57,542 nucleotides of DNA from Pseudomonas sp. GM78 (GTDB taxonomy: Bacteria > Pseudomonadota > Gammaproteobacteria > Pseudomonadales > Pseudomonadaceae): contig NZ_AKJF01000137.1 of assembly GCF_000282475.1 (NCBI RefSeq), forward strand, positions 1 through 57,542, given 5' to 3'. The notes beneath the pieces are model-generated. The model made no database searches. It was not told the DNA's origin and worked only from the letters and a program-made list of their open reading frames with translations. Each line of letters opens with the position of its first letter. The stretch's first letter is position 1. The translations under genes and the position numbers were made by a program. This document shows, in pieces, positions 1 through 8,945 of this stretch.

Positions 1-154
1 AGGGGCAAGAGCCCTTGGTTACTTGGGGCTTTTCCAAGTGACTCGCTGTAAGAGCGAAACCGCCAGACGCTGTTACCGCAGCAACGGATATGCCCCCAAT
101 CCAAATACCCACCTCGCTAAAGTGAACAGCGTCAGCCCAAAGAGCGTGTTCGGG
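1..154. repeat. probable dispersed extragenic repeat at left edge
   Basis: This non-coding stretch resembles, from memory, a repeat family scattered between genes in fluorescens-group Pseudomonas genomes (a cold-spot of text around ACTTGGGGCTTTTCC followed by a TCGCT/AGCGA mini-hairpin at about 45-60 and ACCGCAGCAACGGATATG). Nothing in it looks like a gene, although it can be read as an open frame. It sits just downstream of the leftward PfpI-type gene. The family assignment is recall, not a search. Confidence 0.35.
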
Positions 155-772
155 TTAGACGGCGATTTTTTCAGATGGCAGATAAGGCGTGATATTGCCC
201 ATGGCGCGGGAAACGTAGTCTTCTTTCTCTCCGACGGGTGCGACGTAATGAAGTGCGCTTTGCGCGGCATCAATGCCTTCGAGCCTTGCGATAATCCAGG
301 TGGCCAGGTATTGCGAGGCGAGGCAACCACCCGCGGTAGCGATGTTGCCATTGGCAAAAAAAGCCTGATTGAGGACGTCGACACCTGCTTCCTGAACCCA
401 GGGTTTCGTCGTCAGGTCGGTGCACGCTGGCACGTCCTTGAGCAATCCGAGTTTTGCCAGGATCAAGGTGCCAGAGCACTGCGCACCCAATAGTTGCCGG
501 GAAGGGTCCAGCTGCAATTGCTTCATGAGCACAGGGTCAGCAACCACTTCCCGGGTCAGCATGCCACTACCAATGATGACGGCATCGGCCTCGCTCGCTT
601 CTCGTAGCGACACGTGGGATTCGATGACAACCCCGTTCATGGAGCGAACTCTGGCGGTCGGGCTGGCAATCGATACACGCCAGCCTGGCTTCCTGATTCG
701 ATTCAGGATGCCCAGGGCAATCAGCGAGTCGAGTTCGTTGTAGCCTTCAAAAGTCAGGATTGCGATGTGCAT
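155..772 (-). CDS. DJ-1/PfpI (ThiJ) family protein
   Basis: A 205-residue single-domain protein of the DJ-1/PfpI glutamine-amidotransferase-like superfamily. The nucleophile elbow is GAQCSG with Cys99, and an acidic residue near position 13 (YNELDS) fits the Glu that usually pairs with this cysteine. The N-terminal strand (HIAILTFEGY) is typical. It lacks the C-terminal AraC-type HTH of GlxA-like regulators, so it is probably a cytosolic enzyme or stress protein (isonitrile hydratase-like, glyoxalase III-like or protease-like activities are known in the family). The ATG has GGAAG at good spacing. It appears monocistronic, and substrate is unknown. Confidence 0.85.
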   Translation of the reverse strand: MHIAILTFEGYNELDSLIALGILNRIRKPGWRVSIASPTARVRSMNGVVIESHVSLREASEADAVIIGSGMLTREVVADPVLMKQLQLDPSRQLLGAQCSGTLILAKLGLLKDVPACTDLTTKPWVQEAGVDVLNQAFFANGNIATAGGCLASQYLATWIIARLEGIDAAQSALHYVAPVGEKEDYVSRAMGNITPYLPSEKIAV

Positions 773-1031
773 GATGGCTTCTTCCGGTGCAAGTGGGGCA
801 GACGTTCATTGTGCCGCGAGGGCAGGTATTGACCCGGATGGGTGATTGATACCTGGCCTGCGTCCGACAAAGCCGGCCGCAGGTGTGAATGCATGCTAGG
901 AGTGACAGGCACGACAATCAAATAATTGTAATGGATACATTCCATCACACGCGCCAGGTACAAACAGGTCGAAGATTCGCGGTAAACCTTCCGGGCTGAT
1001 GCCGGTTAAACAGCCAGGGGCGCCACCGCAC

Positions 1032-1940
1032 TCATGTCCCTGGAGCTTTGCCAGCCTGCAGAATTTCCCCCACCAACCAACTCACCGCTCGATCCTGTCC
1101 ACGTTGTGCCAGGTACACCAGGTCCAGCTCGAAGGCGTCCAGTGCAAAAGGCAAATCATGCAGCTGCAAAGGCAGCAGTGTCGCGAAGTTGCGCGCCAAT
1201 TGGGTCGGCAGCACGACGCACAGGTCCGAGGCCGCGACCAGATGCGCCGCCTGCAGGTAGTTGGGGGTGGTGTAGACGATTTGCCGTGACAGACCCTGTT
1301 CCCCCAGCCATTGATCGACCATGCCACGGGTCTGGCCGCCATGTACCCAGAGGTGGCGCAAGCGCAGAAAGGTCTGCAGGTCCAGCGCGCCATTGACCAG
1401 CGGATGGTCCTGGCGCAACGCGACCTGAAGCGTTTCGCTGCGCCAGTGGTGACGGGCGAAGCGTGCCGGAATTTCGTCAAAGCGGCCCAGCACCATGTCG
1501 AGTTGTCCGCGATCCAGGGCATCGATCGGCAGGCTGGGCGCCAGTGGGGCGATGTCCAGGCGCAGGTTGGGCGCGCTGTCCTGCAAATGCCGCAGCAGGC
1601 TTGGCATGCACACCTGTTCGACAAAGTCGGTCATGGCAATGCGAAAGGTCTGCCGGCTGGACATCGGGTCGAAGCTTTCGTCGACGTTGAGGGTCTGCTC
1701 AATCTGCTGCAACGCTGCGCGAATCGGGCCTTCCAGTGCCAGGGCCTTGGGCGTCGGTTGCATGCGCCGGCCGATACGCACCAGCAACGGATCATCGAGC
1801 TGTTCGCGCAGGCGGGCCAGGGCGTTACTCACGGTCGGCTGGCTGAGGGCCAGGCGCTCGGCGGCTCGGGAGACGTTCTGTTCGCGCAGCAGCACGTCGA
1901 GGATGCGCAGCAGGTTTAAGTCGAAGTTGGTTGTATTCAT
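1032..1940 (-). CDS. LysR-family transcriptional regulator
   Basis: A 302-residue LysR regulator: winged HTH at about residues 8-65 (NLLRIL...SQPTVSNALARLRE) and a substrate-binding C-terminal domain. I start at ATG 1940 (MNTTNFDLNL), which gives normal LysR length; an upstream extension in the same frame has no family-like sequence. It is divergent from the acyl-CoA dehydrogenase at 2119 with 178 bp between them, the usual layout for a LysR regulator and its target, so control of that gene is inferred. The QPTVSNALARLREQLDDPLLVR wording resembles the NodD/PnbR/DntR-like branch, often tied to aromatic or fatty substrates. Confidence 0.9.
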   Translation of the reverse strand: MNTTNFDLNLLRILDVLLREQNVSRAAERLALSQPTVSNALARLREQLDDPLLVRIGRRMQPTPKALALEGPIRAALQQIEQTLNVDESFDPMSSRQTFRIAMTDFVEQVCMPSLLRHLQDSAPNLRLDIAPLAPSLPIDALDRGQLDMVLGRFDEIPARFARHHWRSETLQVALRQDHPLVNGALDLQTFLRLRHLWVHGGQTRGMVDQWLGEQGLSRQIVYTTPNYLQAAHLVAASDLCVVLPTQLARNFATLLPLQLHDLPFALDAFELDLVYLAQRGQDRAVSWLVGEILQAGKAPGT

Positions 1941-2118
1941 TCTGCAAATATCACGCATATGAAAATGAAATTTCTCAAATAGTAGGCAGCTGCTTAGGGT
2001 GTCGGCAATCCTTCTTTTCAGCTTTGGGGAGTGTCGGTGTGAGCAAAAGATTTGACGTACGGCAGGCAACGTTTGCAGGGGTCGTGACAATGGGCCAGGG
2101 CGATGGGGAGGGGCGGGC

Positions 2119-3909
2119 ATGAGCTATCAAGCACCGCTGCGCGATATGCGGTTTGTCCTGCACGAACTGTTTGACGTCACCGCGCATTGCCAACAACTGG
2201 ACAATGGCCTGGATCGCGAAACCATCGACGGCGTGCTCGAAGAGGCCGCGCGGTTCGCCGCCGAGGTGGTGGCGCCGCTCAATCGCAACAGTGACGAGCA
2301 GGGTTGTCGCCTGGAGAACGGCAAAGTCACCACGCCGGACGGTTTTGCCCAGGCTTATAAGCTCTTTGTCGAGCAAGGATGGGCCAGCATGACCGGGCCG
2401 TTGGACTTTGGCGGCCAGGGCTTCCCGCAGATGGTTTCGGCGAGCTTCCACGAGATGCTGATGAGCGCCTCGCTGTCGTTCCGCGTCTATTCCGGGCTGA
2501 CCGAAGGCACGGTCCTGGCCCTGCATCGCCACGGCAGCGACGCGCTCAAACAGCGCTATCTGGGGCCTTTGGTCAGCGGCGAGTGGGCCGGCACCATGTG
2601 CCTCACCGAGCCCCAGGCCGGCACCGACCTGGCGCTGTTGCGCACCCGCGCCCAGCCCCAGGCCGACGGCAGCTACCAGCTCAGCGGCAGCAAGATCTTC
2701 ATCAGCGGCGGCGAGCAGGACTTCACTGACAACATCATTCACCTGGTGCTCGCCCGGTTGCCCGACGCACCACCGGGAATCAAGGGCATCAGCCTGTTCC
2801 TGGTGCCCAAGCGGCTGGTCAACGCCGATGGCTCGCTTGGCGAACGCAACTCGCTGGGCTGTGGCGCGCTGGAACACAAGATGGGCATCAAGGGCGCTTC
2901 CACCTGCGTGATGAATTTCGACGGCGCCACCGGCTGGCTGGTGGGTCAACCGAACCAGGGCCTGGCCTGCATGTTCACCATGATGAACGATGCTCGTTTC
3001 CAGGTCGGGCTGCAGGGCCTGGGCATCGCCGAAGCGGCTTTCCAGGGCGGCCTGGCCTATGCCCGCGAGCGTTTGCAGTCGCGGGCGTTCACAGGGCCCG
3101 TGGCACCGGAGAAAGCTGCCGACCCGATCATCGTGCACCCGGATGTGCGGCGCATGTTGCTCACCCAGAAGACCCTCAGCGAAGGTTGCCGCATGCTGGC
3201 CGCCTACGCCGCCCGGCAACTGGACCTCGAACACGGCGCCACCGACCCGGCGCAACGTGATGCCGCCACCCGCCGCGCCGCGTTGCTCATTCCCATGATC
3301 AAGGCGTTCTTCACCGACTGCGGGCAGGAAGTGGCCAGCCTCGGCGTGCAGTTGTACGGCGGCCATGGGTTCATCCGCGAGTGGGGCATGGAGCAACTGA
3401 TGCGCGACAGCCGCATCACCCAGCTCTATGAGGGTACCAACGGTATCCAGGCACTGGACCTGATCCGCCGCAAGTTGCTCGGCGACGGCGGCAGCGAACT
3501 CAATGCATTGATTGACGAACTGGCCACCCAGGCAGCATTGGCCACGGCTCATTCGCAGGTGGCCGACATGGCCGAGCGGGTCGCACAACGCCTGCAGGAG
3601 TGGCGGGCGCTGGCCGACTCGGTGTTGCAGGCCTGTCGCCGCGACCCCGAAGAGATTGGCGCGGTGTCGGTGGACTTCCTGGCCTATTCGGCCTACGCGA
3701 TGTTGGCGGCCTTGTGGTTGCAGGCGGCTGTACGTGCCTGTGAAGTGCTGCAGGCCGGCAGCGGGGAAGCGGCGTTCTATCAGGCCAAGCTGCAATCAGC
3801 CGACTTCTACCTGCGCCGGGTGCTGCCACGGGCCGGTGCCCATCGCGAGGCGTTGCTCGCAGGTGCCGGGTGCCTGATGGCCATGCCGGAGAGCCACTTC
3901 GCGTTCTGA
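2119..3909 (+). CDS. acyl-CoA dehydrogenase (DmdC/long-subunit type)
   Basis: A 596-residue FAD-dependent acyl-CoA dehydrogenase of the long type with an extra C-terminal domain, the subfamily that includes DmdC (3-methylmercaptopropionyl-CoA dehydrogenase). It would introduce the alpha-beta double bond into an acyl-CoA and pass electrons to ETF. Visible signatures are CLTEPQAGTDLALL (FAD/substrate loop), GGHGFIREWGMEQLMRD and the catalytic base E438 in LYEGTNGIQALDLI. The ATG follows GGAGGGGCGGGC. The gene stands alone, divergent from a LysR gene and convergent with a truncated LuxR gene, so its substrate cannot be read from an operon. An acyl-CoA thioesterase lies about 1.3 kb further on. 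Confidence 0.93.
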   Translation: MSYQAPLRDMRFVLHELFDVTAHCQQLDNGLDRETIDGVLEEAARFAAEVVAPLNRNSDEQGCRLENGKVTTPDGFAQAYKLFVEQGWASMTGPLDFGGQGFPQMVSASFHEMLMSASLSFRVYSGLTEGTVLALHRHGSDALKQRYLGPLVSGEWAGTMCLTEPQAGTDLALLRTRAQPQADGSYQLSGSKIFISGGEQDFTDNIIHLVLARLPDAPPGIKGISLFLVPKRLVNADGSLGERNSLGCGALEHKMGIKGASTCVMNFDGATGWLVGQPNQGLACMFTMMNDARFQVGLQGLGIAEAAFQGGLAYARERLQSRAFTGPVAPEKAADPIIVHPDVRRMLLTQKTLSEGCRMLAAYAARQLDLEHGATDPAQRDAATRRAALLIPMIKAFFTDCGQEVASLGVQLYGGHGFIREWGMEQLMRDSRITQLYEGTNGIQALDLIRRKLLGDGGSELNALIDELATQAALATAHSQVADMAERVAQRLQEWRALADSVLQACRRDPEEIGAVSVDFLAYSAYAMLAALWLQAAVRACEVLQAGSGEAAFYQAKLQSADFYLRRVLPRAGAHREALLAGAGCLMAMPESHFAF

Positions 3910-3923
3910 GTCATCTCAGGGTA

Positions 3924-3954
3924 CGACTTCCCCTCTCGACGGGAGGGGAGTCGC
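3924..3954. terminator. bidirectional hairpin between convergent genes
   Basis: An inverted repeat CGACTTCCCCTC / GAGGGGAGTCG with a 7-base loop and a single bulged T lies in the 51-bp gap between the acyl-CoA dehydrogenase and the convergent LuxR fragment. There is no clear T-run on either side, so termination may be weak or Rho-assisted. Confidence 0.55.
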
Positions 3955-3960
3955 TGGTGG

Positions 3961-4862
3961 TCAGTCGATCAGCTTGTGGTTGCGCGCCCAGACCATCGCA
4001 TCGTAGCGGCTCGAGACCCCGAGCTTGGCGTAGATGTTACGCAGGTTCCACTTCACGGTGTCCAGGGTGATGTCCAGCGTATGGGCGATACGCTTGCTGG
4101 ACATGGCCTGGGCCACAAGGCTGAGGATCTCGCGCTCCCGGGGTGTCAACTGTGGCTCTTGCCCCGTGGATGCCTTGCGCCGCGCCGGTGTTGTTGCCTG
4201 CGCCTGCGCGCAAGGACCGGTCAGTTTATCGATCAGTTGGTCCACGTACTGGCGCACGGGGTCTTCAAGAGGGGTTTGGGCAAGACGGCCAAGCAGTTTC
4301 TCGCTCAATGCGCCTTCGTCGAGCAAGGTGCGGATCAGCCCAAGGCGCTGTCCGGCTTCCACGGCCCGACGCAGGCACTCGAGGGATTCTTCGGCACGAT
4401 CGAGGTCTTGCAGCACGCCGGCTGACAGCAGGTCGACCAGCACGGCCAGGCGATGGCGCTGGAAGCGTGCGGCGTGGTCGCCCACCGTTTTCAACGCCTG
4501 CAGAGCTGCCTGTGAGTCCTCGCTGATGAGTACTCGTGCGCGGGCCAATGCGGCGATCGCTGGCAGTTCCGCCCGGCCACCGCGCTCGCTGCCGTGGTCG
4601 CGGACAAAGTCTTCGAGCGATTGCAGTAATTCCACCGCTTGGTTGCGCTGGCCCTTGATCAGGCTCACGCGCACCTGTTCGCCCAGCAATTGGGCCACCG
4701 GACGGATCTGCCCCAGGCTGCGCAAGTGGGCGATTTGCTGGCGCAGGAAGCTCAGCGCGGCATCCGGACCTTTCTGCAGCAGGTCGAGACGGCTGCGGCT
4801 GACGTTGGTGCGCACGATTACATCGGGAACGGAGGAGTGCAGCAAGCCAAAGCGGTTGGCGG
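3961..4862 (-). pseudogene. LuxR-family (MalT-like) regulator, 5'-truncated
   Basis: The frame encodes only the C-terminal third of a large MalT/LuxR-type regulator: alpha-helical TPR-like repeats followed by a GerE-type HTH (TPREREILSLVAQAMSSKRIAH, then DTVKWNLRNIYAKLGVSSR) at the C terminus. Family members run to roughly 900 residues and begin with an ATP-binding domain; that part is missing. Regulator-like sequence ends near 4862, where the other strand starts to encode the tail of an outer-membrane protein. The remaining frame could in principle start at a TTG just beyond the junction, but a free HTH plus helical repeats would not act as the intact regulator. I infer a deletion removed the shared divergent promoter region and the 5' parts of both genes. 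Confidence 0.7.
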
Positions 4863-4978
4863 AGGTCGGTAAAGACCTCTGGTACACCAACCTCAAGGGC
4901 TACTACGAATTTGACGCGCAGAACCGGGCAGAGGGCTGGAACACCTGGTTGACCCTGGTCATTCCTTTATCGGATTGA
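4863..4978 (+). pseudogene. 3' fragment of an outer-membrane transporter gene (Phenol_MetA_deg/SphA-like)
   Basis: Reading rightward from the scar, the last 37 codons give VGKDLWYTNLKGYYEF followed by a run ending WLTLVIPLSD and TGA at 4976-4978. Alternating polar/aromatic residues and the closing hydrophobic strand fit the C-terminal beta-strands of an outer-membrane barrel; the wording recalls the MetA-pathway phenol degradation/SphA family. No start, signal peptide or upstream barrel is present. The family name is from memory; the truncation is seen directly. Confidence 0.5.
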
Positions 4979-5188
4979 AGACCTGCGCGTGCGGCTCCTG
5001 ACCGCGCCCGGCCAAGTATTTATTGCCAACTGTCCCATCAGCTACCCCCCTCCGAAGGGGGAGGCGAGCGATGTAAAACCAGCCTGTACCCTCGCAATCC
5101 AACCCCGAGCATACGCACCCTGGGGTTGTCGAAGCCATTTGTCCGAGGATTTGCGAATGAACGTGAAAGCCATCAACAAGGCGGTGCC

Positions 5189-5626
5189 ATGAGCGAGAAG
5201 GCCTACCGTCCCAGCCGCGACGATTTTCGCCGCTTCTACACCCTCGGCACACGCTGGGGGGACCATGATTCCTACGGCCATGTGCAGAACGTTGTCTACT
5301 ACTCATTCTTCGATTCGGCAATCAGCCATTTTCTGGTGGAGCAGGGCACACTGGACATCGACAGCAGTCCGGTCATCGGATTGATCGTTGAATCCAGCTG
5401 CACCTTCTTCTCGCCGATCACTTTTCCCGATCGAGTGACCGTTGGCCTGCGCATCGCCCATTTGGGCACCAGCAGTGCGCGTTACGAGCTCGGCATTTTC
5501 CGCAATGACGAACCGACGATTTGCGCCCTCGGCTACGTGGTCTACGTCTACGTGGATCGAGCCAGTAACAAGCCGGTCGCCATTCCCCCATTGGTTCGAA
5601 ACGAGTTGCGCACCCTGACGGATTGA
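5189..5626 (+). CDS. acyl-CoA thioesterase, 4HBT hot-dog family
   Basis: A 145-residue single hot-dog domain. The signature TRWGDHDSYGHVQNVVYYSF contains the catalytic Asp and the GHV-N-xxY pattern of 4-hydroxybenzoyl-CoA thioesterase/YbgC-like enzymes. It would hydrolyse acyl- or aroyl-CoA esters in the cytosol. I use ATG 5189 (MSEKAYRPS) with AAGGCGG upstream; an in-frame ATG at 5126 adds residues that do not look like the family. The stop of an 11-codon frame (MNVKAINKAVP) overlaps this start, which is probably chance. Orientation and place just past the deletion scar suggest it may once have been the distal gene of a unit with the lost outer-membrane protein. Confidence 0.85.
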   Translation: MSEKAYRPSRDDFRRFYTLGTRWGDHDSYGHVQNVVYYSFFDSAISHFLVEQGTLDIDSSPVIGLIVESSCTFFSPITFPDRVTVGLRIAHLGTSSARYELGIFRNDEPTICALGYVVYVYVDRASNKPVAIPPLVRNELRTLTD

Positions 5627-5641
5627 GGCGTTTGCATACCG

Positions 5642-5671
5642 ACGACCCTGTCTCGCATGGAACGGGGTCGT
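5642..5671. terminator. bidirectional hairpin
   Basis: ACGACCCTGT and ACGGGGTCGT form a 10-bp stem (one G-U pair) around a 10-base loop between the convergent thioesterase and patatin genes. The flanks are not T-rich, so it is a probable rather than strong terminator. Confidence 0.5.
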
Positions 5672-5697
5672 GCGGATTTACCCGGTAGGAGCCAGGA

Positions 5698-7140
5698 TCA
5701 GCACCTGGTGTGCCACCCGCGGCGAATCAGGATTTGATCGAGGGTTCTACTGATGGCCGTGCAATTGCGCACCATCTCCATGCGCTCCCAGGTGGCATGC
5801 TCACCCTCTTTGACAAGTTGCCTGACCTGATGGACAGGCAACGGCGTCAGTAACTTGAGCGGGTTGTGCCAACGCTTGGCCACAAAGATGTTGATATCAG
5901 CGGTGTAGTCCTGCACCAGCATGCTGTAACCCAGATGCTGCCAGCGTGCCAGCGCGGGGTTACGCAGACGCAGATGATTTTTGCTCACGCGCAACAGGCT
6001 TGTTGCCAGGGATTTGCCGAGTCGGATGTGTTGCTCCAATGCGCCTTTTAGTAAACCGTGCCGGGCATTGGGATTGGGTGTGAAAAGCAGTGCCGCTGGG
6101 TTGGCCATGCTGGAAATGAAGTGATTGAAACCATAGAGCCGGCCCAGGCGTTTGGCGGGCAAGTCATCGGTAAAGGAGCCGTCGATCCATCGCTGCCCTG
6201 GAAGATACGGCACTTGATGGCCAGCGGCATCTTTGGCCTGCAGGGTCACCGGCGCGATAATGCCCATGACGGCGGTAGAGGCCTGGATCGCCGAACGGAT
6301 CAAGACATTGGGCGCCGTGATTGCGTTCAACAGGCGGGGCGCCTGTTGCGGCTCAAGCCCTGTGACCGTGATGTTCAGATGGCGCCCGCTGACCTGATAG
6401 GCCTCGGCGAACGTCAGGTCGGGAATCAATCCCTGCACATGGTTTGTGACGTCCTGCGCCTGCACCATGGCATTCAGGCGCGAGCTTCGCTTGGCCTCGG
6501 ACCTGGCGTACGTCATGGTCAGGCGCTCGGGCAGCAGGTGCTCGAGCAACTCATCATCCTGGTGAGTGCAGACGATGGCTGCGATCAGTGAACCGGCACT
6601 CGAACCGGAAATGATCTTCGGCAGCAGGCCCTCCTCGATAAGGGTCTTGAGTACCCCGACGTGGAAGTAACCGAGCATCGCACCCCCGCTGAGCATCAAG
6701 GCCGAACGCCCAAAGCATTGGCTGGCACGGAGGAAGAAATCCCGACGCTCGTCCAGTGACATCACCTGCTCGTCAACGCCATCGATGGCTTGCAGTGACC
6801 GGCAGACTTCTTCGATGTACTGGTGGATCAAATGCTTGGTGCCCATGCGGGCGTGGCTGTAAAGCTCTGCCTTGCCCATCCCGGCGAGGTTGCCATGGAT
6901 GCCCTCGTTGAGCGCGAACATCAGGTCGGCGCAGGCGCCTGAATGGCGCAGGACGCTCAAGCGCTCCAGTCGTTGGCGCACGGTGCGGTGGTCATAGTCC
7001 CTGGACACTTCATTTCTGCGCCAGTCGTCCATTGCGCTCTGTTCATCCAATGCGCAGGCGTGGTTGACCCACTCCTTATAGCTGCGCGAGTGCTGCATTT
7101 TTTCATGCGGCCGAGCGCTCGGCGTCTTGTGCCTTAACAT
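5698..7140 (-). CDS. patatin-like phospholipase with N-terminal DUF3336
   Basis: A 480-residue protein: helical DUF3336 region at about residues 15-140, then a patatin lipase domain with the oxyanion loop GGAMLGYFHVG (about 152-162), nucleophile elbow GSSAGS (Ser near 181) and a later DGS (WIDGSFTDDLP) supplying the catalytic Asp. This is the architecture of bacterial homologues of yeast/plant TAG lipases (Tgl/SDP1-like). I start at ATG 7140, which has GGAGA eight bases upstream; the TTG at 7155 would put the Shine-Dalgarno inside the gene. It lies 52 bp downstream of the wax ester synthase gene on the same strand, so the pair looks like a storage-lipid synthesis/mobilisation unit. Confidence 0.88.
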   Translation of the reverse strand: MLRHKTPSARPHEKMQHSRSYKEWVNHACALDEQSAMDDWRRNEVSRDYDHRTVRQRLERLSVLRHSGACADLMFALNEGIHGNLAGMGKAELYSHARMGTKHLIHQYIEEVCRSLQAIDGVDEQVMSLDERRDFFLRASQCFGRSALMLSGGAMLGYFHVGVLKTLIEEGLLPKIISGSSAGSLIAAIVCTHQDDELLEHLLPERLTMTYARSEAKRSSRLNAMVQAQDVTNHVQGLIPDLTFAEAYQVSGRHLNITVTGLEPQQAPRLLNAITAPNVLIRSAIQASTAVMGIIAPVTLQAKDAAGHQVPYLPGQRWIDGSFTDDLPAKRLGRLYGFNHFISSMANPAALLFTPNPNARHGLLKGALEQHIRLGKSLATSLLRVSKNHLRLRNPALARWQHLGYSMLVQDYTADINIFVAKRWHNPLKLLTPLPVHQVRQLVKEGEHATWERMEMVRNCTAISRTLDQILIRRGWHTRC

Positions 7141-7192
7141 GTTTGTTCTCTCCAACGGTCATGGGCGAGGGGCAATCCCTGCAGGGCACTCG

Positions 7193-8695
7193 TCACTCGC
7201 ACGGTTGCTCGACGTCGGCAGCTGCGGGGCTGGCTCGCTTGCGTGGTGGCGTTGCAGGAGGCTCCTTGGCAGCCGCTTCCATCGGCTGCCGGCCCAGGGC
7301 CAGATATTCCTCGGTGGATTTGTGCAGGCAGTCGATGTAAACGTCCATATCAGGCAAGACGTCGCGATCGCTGCCCACCCCGAGAATGATCTGGTCGTAG
7401 AGGCTGGTGACGGCATGGCTGAGCGCCATGCCGTCGGCGATTGGCGGGACGAAATAGACCGCTTGCACCTCGGCGCCGGCGAAGTACTTGCGTGCCTTGC
7501 CCACGGGACCCGGGAAGTTGGTGATCAGGGTGTTGCACAGATGGTATTTGCCGACATGACGCCAGTGACTGCCCATCCAGCCACCCAGCATGCGCATCGG
7601 CGCAGGGACCAGGTCACCCATTGAAACGATCAGCTCATACACCACATCGCGGGCCAGCTCGGCCCCCGACTGCGTGCGCTCGAGGATCGACTGCAGCCGT
7701 TCGACGGGATCCTCGATATCCGTGCCTATGCCGATCAGCATGCCGGACACCAGGTTCCCGGTCCGCTGGGCTTGCTCGGAGAGAATCGCGACCGGACACA
7801 TTGCGACCAGCGACTGCTCGGTGGGCAGAGCCTCGCGGCGTATCAGGTAGCGCCGCAGCCCCCCGGCGATAATGGCCAGGATGACGTCGTTGAGTGTGGC
7901 GCCCTTGGCGCAGCGGCGGACCTGCTTGATCTCGTCGAGCTTCCAGGACAATCCGCCAAAGGTCCGGTGCGGCGAGACCTGGGCGTTGAACACGGTGCTG
8001 GGAATGCTCTTCTGGGCGGGCCGGTTCTCTGCGCGCAGCCGGGTCAGCAAATTCAGTCCTGCCCTGGACGCACTGTAGCTGGCGCGCAAGCTGCGCAGAG
8101 GCTGGGTCAACAAGCGGGGAACGGTTTTGCTCCACATGTGCGCGCGACTGGGCAGGCGATCATTGTAAGGTTGGCGGTAAGGACGCTCATCGGGTTCAGG
8201 TTGATCACTCATCAGCAGATTGTTGATCTCGATGCCAGCCTTGCCATCGATGTAGGCGTGATGAAAACGCAGTAGCAGGGCGAAGCTGCCGGGTGCCACG
8301 CCTTCTACGTTGTTCAGCCCCTCGATGATGGTGAGCTCCCAGGGCGCGCGGTCCATGTCAAGGGTGCGCGACATGGACCGCGCCGCGAAGATGCACAGTT
8401 GCCGCCAGTCGCCAGGTTGCGGCAGGCCGACGTGGCGGATGTGGTATTCGAGGTCGAAACTTTTGTCCTCCACCCAGTAGGGATCGTCCAGGCAGAAGGG
8501 CGCGTGTTGCAGCCGTCGGCGAAACAATGAGGTGCTGCCCAGGCGATTGTTGATGTAGCGGATGATGTCCTTGTGCCGAACCAGCCCGTTGGGTGCGGTG
8601 CGTTAGTCGCAAATCCACAGACTGCCCCCCACCATGGGTTGATGGGTGGCGTCGGAATAGAAGAACTGGGCGTCCAACGGTGTCAGTTGTTTCAA
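7193..8695 (-). pseudogene. wax ester synthase/diacylglycerol acyltransferase (WS/DGAT) with in-frame stop at codon 31
   Basis: The acyltransferase would join acyl-CoA to a long-chain alcohol or diacylglycerol. Translation should begin at TTG 8695 behind GGAGGGAAC and reads KQLTPLDAQFFYSDATHQ and on to LWICD, then meets TAA at 8605-8603, and continues in the same frame as family-like sequence (RTAPNGLVRHKDIIRYINNR). CAA or CAG to TAA would restore a Gln. The acyltransferase motif HHAYIDG is intact (about residues 145-151 of 500), as is the rest of the frame. Internal initiation at TTG 8527 would omit the first 56 residues, part of the acyl-binding fold. So it is a recent nonsense allele, or a sequencing error. 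Confidence 0.8.
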
Positions 8696-8945
8696 GGCTT
8701 GTTCCCTCCAATAGCATGATGACCAAATCAACACGTTCGGTGAGCAGCCTGTTTACAGGGGCAACTGACTGCTGGACCTGCGCAACTCGCGCATTGCAGT
8801 CATGGTTGCGCGCGAGCCCTGTGGCACACACCTCCCTTGTTGGAAGGGATCAACGTCTGCCATGGGTAGCGTGGGGCACAAGTAGAGGTAGAGGAGGCGC
8901 AGCGGAGTGGGTCGGGGGAGAGCGCCTGGAAAGTGAGATGCCGAT

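Noticed and set aside
1941-2120. 60-residue N-terminal extension of the first LysR protein
   Set aside because: The Arg/Pro-rich extension precedes the conserved HTH start and would overlap the divergent dehydrogenase start.
1975-3795. 606-codon open frame antisense to the acyl-CoA dehydrogenase gene
   Set aside because: It is the GC-bias shadow of a clear acyl-CoA dehydrogenase; the translation is rich in His, Gln, Gly and Arg with no family motif.
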